Source: JANSWP01 sp041941305
GTDB lineage: Bacteria; Bacteroidota; Bacteroidia; Chitinophagales; Saprospiraceae
Length of the DNA: 15,761 nucleotides
Reading direction: 5' to 3'
NCBI GenBank assembly: GCA_041941305.1
Contig: JBGTQJ010000105.1
Location: 1-15,761, forward strand
Part shown: positions 6,556-13,128 of the stretch, piece by piece
Layout: every line of letters starts with the position of its first letter
Numbering within the stretch: position 1 is the first letter of the stretch
The notes under the pieces: model-generated
The model's database searches: none
Told to the model about the DNA's origin: nothing
The model's input: only the letters and a program-made list of their open reading frames with translations
Position numbers and translations under genes: made by a program

Positions 6556-7839
6556 CTATCCATCATATCTTTTCAATATCATCGCATGACCATGCGCCCC
6601 AGCAGCACAAGCTGCCAACAAACCATATTGACCACCTTCCTTAATCAAACGATTTGCAGTAGTCGTCATAATCCTCGCTCCCGTAGCTCCAAAGGGATGT
6701 CCAATCGACAGGGAACCACCCCAGAGATTGAATTTTTCCATATTTACATCGCCTACAGCGGAATCTCTTCCCAAATGTTTTTGCGCAAATTCGTCAGAAG
6801 CCAGGGCACGAAGATTGGCTAGGATCTGTCCGGCAAAGGCTTCGTGAAACTCAATAACGTCAAAGTCATCCAGACTCATGCCAGTTTTTTCAAGCAATTT
6901 GGCAACGGCATAGGTTGGTCCCAACAACAGCTCATCTTCCAAAGATTGTCCAGTGAAGGTGAAATCCACTACTTCTGCTTTTGGAGTCAGCCCCAGTTCT
7001 TTCGCTTTTTCTTCAGACATAATCAAGGTGGCAGCAGCACCATCTGTCAGGAAAGAAGAATTGGCAGCAGTCAGCGTTCCAAATTTTCGATCAAAAGCCG
7101 GGCGCAGTTTTTTCACTTTTTCCATGGTAGAATTTCCACGAACTCCATTATCGCAGTTGATGACTTTGAATTTTGGTGGAATGGCGACCTCCACCATCTC
7201 TTCTGGCAAGTGTCCCGCTTCATGTGCTTTTGCAGCGAGTTGGTGCGACCGGACAGCAAACTCATCCTGCTCCTCCCGACTTACTCGAAACCTGGCAGCC
7301 ATGATGTCGCAATCTTCCCCCATGACGCGATTGGTGGTGTATTCTGCCACTTTTGGTCGTTCTGGAACAAAATCGGAGGGACGCAAAGAGAACAAAAACT
7401 TCAAACTGTCTCCCATCGTTTTTAGCTTTTGAGCTGCAAACAATTTCTTGCGCATCTTCCTTGGAAACTGAATCGGCGTATCAGAAGTATGGTCAATGCC
7501 ACCTGCTATCACCACATCTGCTTGTCCTGTCATGATTTCCAGACAACCATCTGCAATGGCGCGATTGGCAGATATACAAGCCTGAGAAACAGTATGACAA
7601 GGGGTTTTATTGGGAATACCTGCTGTTAAAGCTGCTTCTCGCGCAACATTTGGGGTTTTCATGTTTGCAACCACCACGCCCATGACCACTTTATCCACTA
7701 TAGCTGGGTCAATTCCGGTTTTGGTCAATAAGCCTTTGATGGCAAACTGCCCCAGTTGGTAAGACATCAAATCTGTATAATTGGTACCAGAGCGTAGAAA
7801 TGGTGTTCGACACCCGTCTATGAGGACTACTTTTTTCAT
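6556..7839 (-). CDS. Acetyl-CoA C-acyltransferase (thiolase, FadI-like)
   Basis: A 427-residue thiolase that cleaves 3-ketoacyl-CoA with CoA, or condenses two acyl-CoA units. The nucleophile Cys88 lies in VSQACISANRA. His332 is in EFHEAFAGQ, His381 in GHPFGATG, and the second active-site Cys411 in CAAGAHGHAM. The last motif is normally CAAGGQG, so the Gly-Gln to Ala-His change is slightly unusual. The length and the RFRVSREEQDEFAVRSHQLA segment (183-202) fit the FadI/trifunctional-protein beta group, as does the insert around 125-165. The usual partner, a FadB/FadJ-like hydratase-dehydrogenase, is not next to it, so the alpha subunit must be encoded elsewhere if this is a beta-oxidation enzyme. 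The 5' leader contains the 8-base-periodic inverted repeat. Confidence 0.93.
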   Translation of the reverse strand: MKKVVLIDGCRTPFLRSGTNYTDLMSYQLGQFAIKGLLTKTGIDPAIVDKVVMGVVVANMKTPNVAREAALTAGIPNKTPCHTVSQACISANRAIADGCLEIMTGQADVVIAGGIDHTSDTPIQFPRKMRKKLFAAQKLKTMGDSLKFLFSLRPSDFVPERPKVAEYTTNRVMGEDCDIMAARFRVSREEQDEFAVRSHQLAAKAHEAGHLPEEMVEVAIPPKFKVINCDNGVRGNSTMEKVKKLRPAFDRKFGTLTAANSSFLTDGAAATLIMSEEKAKELGLTPKAEVVDFTFTGQSLEDELLLGPTYAVAKLLEKTGMSLDDFDVIEFHEAFAGQILANLRALASDEFAQKHLGRDSAVGDVNMEKFNLWGGSLSIGHPFGATGARIMTTTANRLIKEGGQYGLLAACAAGAHGHAMILKRYDG

Positions 7840-7845
7840 TTTTGT

Positions 7846-7926
7846 TGTGTTTATGTGTTCGTGTGATTAGGTGTTCAAGTGCATCGAATATCAACACTTG
7901 AACACCTAAACACCTGAACACACATT
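7846..7926. repeat. 8-base-periodic inverted repeat (GTG/CAC words)
   Basis: The left arm is made of 8-mers in one register, for example TGTGTTTA (7846) then TGTGTTCG (7854). The right arm is likewise CACTTGAA (7895) then CACCTAAA (7903), continuing to 7926. Bases 7854-7881 pair with 7895-7922 at 25 of 28 positions around a 13-base loop. It begins 7 bases upstream of the thiolase ATG (7839), so on the thiolase mRNA it would form a large 5' hairpin if transcription starts before it. Confidence 0.8.
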
Positions 7927-7964
7927 TCGGGTGCCCAAGTTCTTGTTTTTTTTGAAAATAAAAA

Positions 7965-8003
7965 AAATCCGGCTGGCACTTCTATTGTGCACCAACCGGA
8001 TTT
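7965..8003 (-). terminator. Terminator downstream of the DUF805 gene
   Basis: AAATCCGGCTGG (7965-7976) pairs with CCAACCGGATTT (7992-8003) with one mismatch. On the minus strand the stem is followed directly by a run of T (7967-7961 complement), a classical intrinsic terminator for the gene ending at 8033. Confidence 0.75.
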
Positions 8004-8032
8004 AAATGGTGGTTCAATTTTCTAATAATGGT

Positions 8033-8389
8033 TTACACCAAATCTGCATCTAAAATGTCAGGATTGGCAGTAGCTCGTCTTGCAGCTTTAGGATCTTGTC
8101 CATATTGATTGGGTCCAATCTCTCCTTCTGCAAATAACATCCAGAATCCATAAAATGGAATCAATTGCCACCAGCCACTATTGCCTCTATCGTGACATCT
8201 TTTGGCTGCCTGAGCTATCATAAACCAAGCTAGGGGTAGGACTAAAATCAAGGAAATAATGGCTCCTGCTTCCCCCATCATGACTCCCAGGAATATTACT
8301 GCATACAAACAAAAGGTGTAAATGATAAGGCTTAAACCGTACTCAGTTCTTCTGATTCTTCCTTCGAATGAAAATGGATTAGTAAACAT
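8033..8389 (-). CDS. DUF805 family inner membrane protein
   Basis: A 118-residue protein of the DUF805 (PF05656, YhaH-like) family, whose function is not established. It has the three diagnostic motifs: FSFEGRIRRTEYG near the N-terminus (residues 6-18), KRCHDRGNSGWW (63-74) and GEIGPNQYGQDP (89-100). Three hydrophobic segments lie at about 19-37, 42-60 and 74-87. The C-terminal tail, after the usual DP, is short and acidic. The gene is monocistronic: a terminator follows it, and the neighbour upstream is divergent. The ATG at 8389 is the only reasonable start, since it gives the canonical family N-terminus. Confidence 0.9.
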   Translation of the reverse strand: MFTNPFSFEGRIRRTEYGLSLIIYTFCLYAVIFLGVMMGEAGAIISLILVLPLAWFMIAQAAKRCHDRGNSGWWQLIPFYGFWMLFAEGEIGPNQYGQDPKAARRATANPDILDADLV

Positions 8390-8526
8390 AATTATGAATT
8401 TTTTTTAGTTAATAATAATTTTCTTGGGATTTTGAAATCTCTTTTTTTTGACATTTCTTCATCCCTTTCACACCACTATTGCCAATTCAAAAAAATGTTA
8501 CCGAAAATTTTATTTTTTTTTCTGTG

Positions 8527-8613
8527 TACTGGTTTCTGGGTTCTGGGGTGCTTGGTCGTTGTTAACCAGGAACCAGCAACCAGCACCAAGTACCCAGTTA
8601 ACCAGTAACCTAG
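8527..8613. repeat. 7-base-periodic imperfect inverted repeat (CTGG/CCAG words)
   Basis: The left arm (8527-8561) is five 7-mers in one register, for example TACTGGT, then TTCTGGG twice. The right arm (8565-8613) is seven 7-mers, for example ACCAGGA then ACCAGCA twice. The arms are complementary with some mismatches and a one-base shift, leaving almost no loop. It occupies the divergent gap between the DUF805 and haloperoxidase genes. The rest of that 339-base gap (8390-8526, 8614-8692) is AT-rich, with no gene seen. Confidence 0.8.
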
Positions 8614-8692
8614 ACCAATTCTAAATTCCACCCAAAAATCTTTGTTTCAAAGGGATTTCAATGTTCAACTTTTTTATTCTAAAAAGGCTTTC

Positions 8693-8700
8693 TAATTTTG
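8693..8700 (+). promoter_or_regulatory. Bacteroidota -7 promoter box for the haloperoxidase gene
   Basis: TAATTTTG matches the consensus TAnnTTTG and lies 28 bases before the ATG at 8729, a natural leader length. No clear TTTG -33 element is seen at the expected distance; the corresponding stretch is T-rich. Confidence 0.5.
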
Positions 8701-8728
8701 CAGCTTTATTCAACTAAATGAATTAATC

Positions 8729-10096
8729 ATGATAAAGTCATTGAGAATCAATTTTTTACTTCTCGGAATAATTTTAATAAGTGCCGTGGGCTGTGAGCAG
8801 GTAAATCCAAATTGGCAGGCAGATGCTTCCAATGCAGATTATATCCATCGTTCTATGCAAAAAGTGACGGATGTTATTGTGCATGATATCTTTTCTCCAC
8901 CTGTTGCGAGTCGGATATATACTTATGCAAGTATTGCCGGATATGAAGCGCTACAAAATGGAGATGAAGGCTATCAATCTTTGGAAGGACAATTGAGGGG
9001 CTTGAACAATGTACCAAAACCAACAGCAGGTCAGGAGTATTGTTACCCATTAGCTGGAGTTCATGCAATGCTGACTGTTGGTAAGGCTTTGATTTTCTCT
9101 GAGCAAATGATTGACGAGTTTGAAGCGGAAGTTTATGCAGAATTTCAAAATGTTCAAATGCCACAAGCTGTATTTGATGCTTCATTGGATTACGGAAAAG
9201 CAGTTGCAGGTCATATTCTGGAATGGGCAGACAAAGACAATTATAAGCAGACCAGAACTTTTCCAAAATTTACCATTACAGATGATCCGGATAGATGGAA
9301 GCCAACACCTCCAGACTACATGGATGGTATTGAGCCTCACTGGAATAAAATCCGTCCATTTGTGATTGACTCTGCACAGCAATTTGTGCCAGCACCACCA
9401 ACTGCTTTCGATATGAAAGATAAGAACGGGCAGTTTTATCAAGAGGTTTTGGAAGTATATACAGCTTTAGAGGTAGACAATGATGAAAGGACTGAAAGAG
9501 AAGCAGTAGCCGCTTTTTGGGATTGCAACCCATATGTATCCCACCACAAAGGGCATGTCATGTTTGCAACTAAAAAAATTACACCAGGGGGGCATTGGGT
9601 AGGCATTTGCAAAACTGCTTGTAAAAAAGCTAATGCGGATATCATGACTAGCGTGGATGCGTATACCTGGACTTCCATTTGCCTGGCAGATGCTTTCATT
9701 TCATGTTGGGACGAAAAATATAGAAGTAATCTCATTCGTCCAGAAACGGTTATCAATACCTACCTGGATGAGGAATGGAAACCTTTCTTGCAAACACCAC
9801 CATTTCCCGAATATACCAGTGGACATAGCGTGATTTCTCGCTCCGCTGCTACGGCATTGACTCATCTTTTTGGCGATAATTTCGCTTATATAGATTCCGT
9901 AGAGGTGCAGTATGGTATGCCCCCTCGGTCTTTCGAATCTTTTTACCAGGCTTCAGACGAAGCTGCTGTGAGTCGCTTGTATGGAGGAATTCACTACGCT
10001 CCTGCCTGTTTCATCGGTGTGGAACAAGGGCAGAAAGTGGGTGATTTTATTGTAGAAAGAATAAAGACCAAAAAGGACCGGATAAGCATGAAATAA
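8729..10096 (+). CDS. Vanadium haloperoxidase / PAP2-like lipoprotein
   Basis: A 455-residue lipoprotein (ISAVGC, Cys22) of the vanadium-dependent haloperoxidase/PAP2 acid phosphatase superfamily, whose shared pocket binds vanadate or phosphate. The three pocket motifs are present in order: Lys330-x6-Arg337-Pro338 in KYRSNLIRP, SGH at 364-366 in PEYTSGHSVIS, and Ser415-Arg416-x5-His422 in SRLYGGIHYAP. The Asp that normally ends the third motif is Ala426 here. Length and the all-helical N-terminal region (about 35-170) resemble bacterial vanadium chloroperoxidase homologues more than small PAP2 phosphatases. It should act in the periplasm or at the outer membrane. Whether it halogenates or dephosphorylates cannot be read from sequence. 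It has its own -7 box and is followed by a strong terminator. Confidence 0.88.
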   Translation: MIKSLRINFLLLGIILISAVGCEQVNPNWQADASNADYIHRSMQKVTDVIVHDIFSPPVASRIYTYASIAGYEALQNGDEGYQSLEGQLRGLNNVPKPTAGQEYCYPLAGVHAMLTVGKALIFSEQMIDEFEAEVYAEFQNVQMPQAVFDASLDYGKAVAGHILEWADKDNYKQTRTFPKFTITDDPDRWKPTPPDYMDGIEPHWNKIRPFVIDSAQQFVPAPPTAFDMKDKNGQFYQEVLEVYTALEVDNDERTEREAVAAFWDCNPYVSHHKGHVMFATKKITPGGHWVGICKTACKKANADIMTSVDAYTWTSICLADAFISCWDEKYRSNLIRPETVINTYLDEEWKPFLQTPPFPEYTSGHSVISRSAATALTHLFGDNFAYIDSVEVQYGMPPRSFESFYQASDEAAVSRLYGGIHYAPACFIGVEQGQKVGDFIVERIKTKKDRISMK

Positions 10097-10104
10097 GGAT
10101 TTTT

Positions 10105-10143
10105 ACGATTGAAGATGGTGTTCAGCCATCTTCAATCGTTTTT
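10105..10143 (+). terminator. Strong intrinsic terminator after the haloperoxidase gene
   Basis: A perfect 14-base stem (10105-10118 with 10126-10139), 7-base loop TGTTCAG and a T5 tail (10139-10143). It ends only 18 bases before the transporter start codon. Confidence 0.85.
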
Positions 10144-10161
10144 AAACTTTAACGAACCAAC

Positions 10162-11610
10162 TTGACCACCTCCAAAACAATCGGACTATTCCTTGGACCT
10201 ATCGTTTTTGCGATTCTTTTGCTGCTTCCCCATCCTGAAGTCATGTCAGACGAAGCCTGGAAAGCAGTTTCCCTGGCGGTATTTATGTTGATTTGGTGGG
10301 TAACAGAGGCGGTGCCAATTCCAGTTACAGCGCTTTTGCCATTAGCCTGTTTGCCTTTATTGGGAGTTGTAGAATTAAAAGAAGCAGCGGCGCCCTATGC
10401 CAATCCGATTGTCTTTCTCTTTATGGGCGGATTTATGATCGCCCTGGCAATGGAAAAATGGAATTTGCATCGCAGAATTGCTTTGACGATTGTCAGTTGG
10501 ACAGGGACCAATGCAGATGGGATTCTATTTGGTTTCATGCTGGCTACAGCAGCATTGAGTATGTGGATAAGCAATACGGCAACTACGATTATGATGTTGC
10601 CCATTGCCATGTCAGTGATTCATTTGCTGACACAACGAAATATGGGAAAGTCTGACAAAGGCTTTCGAAATTTTGCGCTGGCGATGCTGTTGGGCATTGC
10701 TTATGCTGCAAATATTGGAGGAACCGGAACGGTCATCGGTACCCCTCCAACAGTTGTTTTTGTTGGTATTGTAGAAGATACCTATGGTTATCAGGTTTCG
10801 TTTGCGAATTGGTTGGCGATTGGCTTGCCATTTGTAATTGTGATGCTTCTTTTGACTTATTTCATTTTAGTTAAAGTATTATATCGGAACAGGTTGGGGA
10901 AATTTGAAGGAGCTCATGAATTGATTGAAGAAGAAGTAAAAAAATTGGGAAAGCTGACCGTTGGTGAAAAAAGGACCTTAGTCGTTTTTGTAGCTACCGC
11001 TCTTTTCTGGATTTTCAGGAGCCCAATTAACAATCTGATTCCAGGTTTGAAATTGTCTGATACAGGGATTGCCATTATAGCTTCTATTCTGCTTTTCGTC
11101 ATTCCGATCAATTTTAAAAAAGCAGCGTTTGTTTTGGATTGGAAAGCTACTGAAAAACTGCCCTGGGGCATTCTCTTGCTGTTTGGTGGTGGATTGAGCC
11201 TTGCTGCTGCTCTTGCCAAAACAGGCATTATTGATTTGATAGGTGATCAATTTAAAGATGCGGGAAATGCTGGATTTTTTGTCATTCTTGGTTTGACAGC
11301 AGTATCTCTTTTCCTAACAGAAATCATTGGCAATCTGGCTTTGGTCACGGTCTTCCTTCCGGTTGTGGGTGGTATTGCAGTCGGAACGGGCGTGGACCCC
11401 CTACATGCCATGATTCCAGTGACCTTAGCTGCGAGTTGTGCCTTCACGCTTCCAATGTCCACACCACCGAATGCGATTGTTTTTGCAAGTGGTCATTTGA
11501 AAGTCGCCAATATGGTGCGTGCAGGCTTGGTTTTGAATGTGATTGCGATTTTGTTAATTGCAGTTTTGGCGAGTACGATATTACCGATGGTTTTTGAGCT
11601 CAACCAATAG
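10162..11610 (+). CDS. SLC13/DASS-family sodium:anion symporter
   Basis: A 482-residue polytopic inner membrane transporter of the divalent anion:sodium symporter (DASS/SLC13) family, which carries dicarboxylates, citrate or sulfate. Evidence is the family N-terminus, WWVTEAVPIPVTALLPL (45-61), the first carboxylate/sodium motif SNT (137-139), IGTPPTVVF (192-200) and a C-terminal TPPNAIVFASG (434-444). The second SNT motif, expected in the re-entrant hairpin near 386-400, reads G390-N391-L392. The start is TTG at 10162: a TAA in frame at 10150 rules out anything further upstream, and the next ATG (Met28) would remove the first membrane segment. The gene begins directly behind the haloperoxidase terminator, so expression may depend on read-through. 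The substrate is not decidable. Confidence 0.9.
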   Translation: MTTSKTIGLFLGPIVFAILLLLPHPEVMSDEAWKAVSLAVFMLIWWVTEAVPIPVTALLPLACLPLLGVVELKEAAAPYANPIVFLFMGGFMIALAMEKWNLHRRIALTIVSWTGTNADGILFGFMLATAALSMWISNTATTIMMLPIAMSVIHLLTQRNMGKSDKGFRNFALAMLLGIAYAANIGGTGTVIGTPPTVVFVGIVEDTYGYQVSFANWLAIGLPFVIVMLLLTYFILVKVLYRNRLGKFEGAHELIEEEVKKLGKLTVGEKRTLVVFVATALFWIFRSPINNLIPGLKLSDTGIAIIASILLFVIPINFKKAAFVLDWKATEKLPWGILLLFGGGLSLAAALAKTGIIDLIGDQFKDAGNAGFFVILGLTAVSLFLTEIIGNLALVTVFLPVVGGIAVGTGVDPLHAMIPVTLAASCAFTLPMSTPPNAIVFASGHLKVANMVRAGLVLNVIAILLIAVLASTILPMVFELNQ

Positions 11611-11688
11611 GTCATCCTCTAATTTCATTTTTTAATCCTTTATCCAATGTCCTAAAACCTCCTTGTTTTTTCCCCAGGTTTCAATTTC

Positions 11689-11913
11689 TTAAAAAGTTGG
11701 TATGCCCTTCCAATTCCCATTTTCATCATGCATAAAATGGATTTTGGTTGTTCTGGTACACATATTTACTAATTTGTTGCCTTCATCTGTTTTTTCAACA
11801 AATACAAGGTAATGTTCTGCGATATCCCAGGAGTATCCACAAGTATTTAATAAGGATTGTACATTAAATGGCTGATCATCCTGTGCAAAACCACCTTCAC
11901 TTTTATAAGCCTT
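11689..11913 (-). pseudogene. C-terminal remnant of a secreted-protein gene, possibly TIMP-like
   Basis: An open minus-strand frame of 74 codons with no start codon at its head, ending in TAA (11689-11691) and preceded by an in-frame TAG at 11914-11916. The translation looks like real protein: CGYSWDIAEHYLVFVEK and later NMCTRTTKIHF, with two Cys framing a beta-strand pattern. This resembles the Cys, YLVF and CTRT pattern at the end of TIMP/netrin-like domains in exported Bacteroidota proteins (inference). Just upstream another frame starts ATG GCT AGA (11932 downward) and runs toward the same point, so a small frameshift is possible. No signal peptide or N-terminal half remains. The nested inverted repeat at 11944-12082 begins 30 bases upstream and may have replaced the 5' end. 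Confidence 0.55.
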
Positions 11914-11943
11914 CTATATTCTCTAGCCATTACTTAAATAAAA

Positions 11944-12082
11944 AAGCTCGTTGCAGGCTCTGGTTTGCAAAACGAAACAAGGTGTAGGGCTCCTGCCCTA
12001 GGGCTAGTTATGCTTTTCAATACAACAGGGCAGGAGCCCTTGACTTTATTCCGTCTGGCAAGCCGGAGCTTGCAACGAGCTT
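11944..12082. repeat. Nested inverted-repeat element (MITE-like)
   Basis: The outer arms 11944-11968 and 12058-12082 are complementary at 22 of 25 bases, and all three exceptions are G-U compatible. The inner arms AGGGCTCCTGCCCT (11986-11999) and 12027-12040 pair perfectly over 14 bases. The unpaired spacers are short. The element carries no coding capacity. Its clean terminal inverted repeats, and its position next to a truncated gene, suggest a non-autonomous mobile element. No convincing target site duplication was found. Confidence 0.65.
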
Positions 12083-12104
12083 AATTTTTTTAAAAAAATT
12101 AAGC
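12079..12104. other. Perfect 26-base A/T palindrome
   Basis: GCTTAA followed by T7, A7... in mirror complement forms an exact palindrome across 12079-12104, overlapping the last four bases of the nested element. It could act as a weak bidirectional terminator or a cruciform. It competes with the outer arm for the GCTT bases. Confidence 0.5.
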
Positions 12105-12136
12105 AAGAGACTGTCAACTCTAAAGAGGCAAGCCAT

Positions 12137-12157
12137 CTACCGTAGACCGTCTACCGA
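12137..12157. repeat. Single-arm 7-base-periodic fragment (ACCG words)
   Basis: Three 7-mers in register, CTACCGT, AGACCGT and CTACCGA, lie upstream of the barrel gene. No complementary arm is present nearby. It looks like half of the periodic hairpins found elsewhere in this window. The remaining 12105-12261 shows no gene and no clear promoter box. Confidence 0.5.
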
Positions 12158-12261
12158 ATAAAGTCCTATGAATAGAAATGTATTTAATTGAAATGTTAAA
12201 TTTTTCTCCTGGCCCAACCTTCCTGCAAATATTTCTGGTCTGCCATGGAAAATCTAAAATC

Positions 12262-12912
12262 ATGAAAACTATCAAGTATTTATTCCTTCTGACCATTTGT
12301 TCAATAAGTCTTCAAATCCAGGCTCAGTTCTCATTTGGTGTCAAAACTGGAATAACCAGAGCCTGGGAAGATTATGGCGATGTCGAAATTCCCGAAGATG
12401 GCGAAACTCATGTCTATAGATTCAATGTATCAGGTTTAGCGTATTACCAGTTCAGCAATTATTTTAGTTTTGGTGCCGAACCCGGCTATGTAGAACGCGG
12501 AGCAGCCTGCGAACCAGGCTTCATTATTTTCAATCAGGATACCAAACTATTTTTGAATTATGTAGAAATGCCCTTGATGTTAGCTGGCAATCTTCCTCTT
12601 TTTAAGAATAAAATTGAAGTGTTTGGCAAAATGGGTTATGGTGCTTCTTTTATAACAACTGCCTTTCGAGAAGTATCAGATTTTGGAAGCGATGCACCGC
12701 CGGAAAAAACCAAATTAGAGTTTGGTGAAAATGCTACCCTGAATCGATGGGATCATGGCATTTACAGTGGGGCAGGCTTCGGGTTTAATTTTGGTAAAAA
12801 TCAAATCTTCCTGGAAACGGATTACTATTTCGGTTTGAAAGATGCCGAGAAATTCAATACTTCGAAAAACAGGAGCCTCAATTTTAATGTGGGGTATTTG
12901 TTTCAGTTATAG
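12262..12912 (+). CDS. Small outer membrane beta-barrel protein (PorT-like)
   Basis: A 216-residue protein with a signal peptide (MKTIKYLFLLTICSISLQ, cleavage after QIQA at residue 21) and a mature part starting QFSFGVKTG, the usual opening of the Bacteroidota outer membrane beta-barrel (OMP_b-brl/PorT) family. Alternating hydrophobic strands follow, for example LAYYQFSNYFSFGAEPGYVERG, FGKMGYGASF, GAGFGFNFGK and QIFLETDYYFGL. The last strand, SLNFNVGYLFQL, ends on a hydrophobic residue, as barrel assembly requires. A longer frame begins at 12178, but the ATG at 12262 gives a proper leader. Specific function is unknown: such eight-stranded barrels serve in adhesion, secretion or envelope structure. 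It is a single gene with the periodic hairpin at 13001 downstream. Confidence 0.87.
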   Translation: MKTIKYLFLLTICSISLQIQAQFSFGVKTGITRAWEDYGDVEIPEDGETHVYRFNVSGLAYYQFSNYFSFGAEPGYVERGAACEPGFIIFNQDTKLFLNYVEMPLMLAGNLPLFKNKIEVFGKMGYGASFITTAFREVSDFGSDAPPEKTKLEFGENATLNRWDHGIYSGAGFGFNFGKNQIFLETDYYFGLKDAEKFNTSKNRSLNFNVGYLFQL

Positions 12913-13000
12913 TGGCTTGCTTAAAACATAAATCATCCCAATTTTTGGCAATAAAAACCTATCATTTATCTTCTTTACTTAATCTATTAATATTCAATTT

Positions 13001-13043
13001 GTTGCGAGTTGTGGGTTTGACCAACCCGCAACTCGCACCCCGC
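13001..13043. repeat. 7-base-periodic inverted repeat (GTTGCGA/TCGCAAC words)
   Basis: The left arm is GTTGCGA, GTTGTGG, GTTTGAC (13001-13021). The right arm is AACCCGC, AACTCGC, ACCCCGC (13023-13043), in 7-base register. Bases 13003-13017 pair with 13023-13037 at 14 of 15, the exception being a G-U pair. It lies between the convergent barrel and DMP19-fusion genes, where it could also terminate transcription, though no T-tract follows. Confidence 0.75.
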
Positions 13044-13128
13044 AACAAAGGCAAAATACATGGTGAGTTGAAATTCAATAATTTAAGATACCATCGAAAA
13101 ATTCGGAATAAATCATGTTTGCAACCCT

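Noticed and set aside
6844..7432. Long plus-strand open frames of 193 and 159 codons
   Set aside because: They lie antisense inside the thiolase gene, whose catalytic motifs are intact, and their translations are low in recognisable pattern.
1291..8613. CRISPR-like array
   Set aside because: The periodic units are 7 or 8 bases, contiguous, without spacers, and arranged as inverted arms; no cas genes are present.
8874..9756. Several minus-strand frames of 85-130 codons
   Set aside because: All are antisense to the haloperoxidase-like gene and lack coherent protein features.
1654..11610. Biosynthetic gene cluster linking kinase, cupin oxygenase, thiolase, haloperoxidase and N-acetyltransferase
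   Set aside because: The genes are on both strands, separated by terminators and repeats, with no scaffold-forming enzyme; the mix is better read as unrelated single genes.
12178..12261. Longer start for the outer membrane barrel
   Set aside because: The upstream 28 codons would bury the signal peptide; the leader begins cleanly at 12262.
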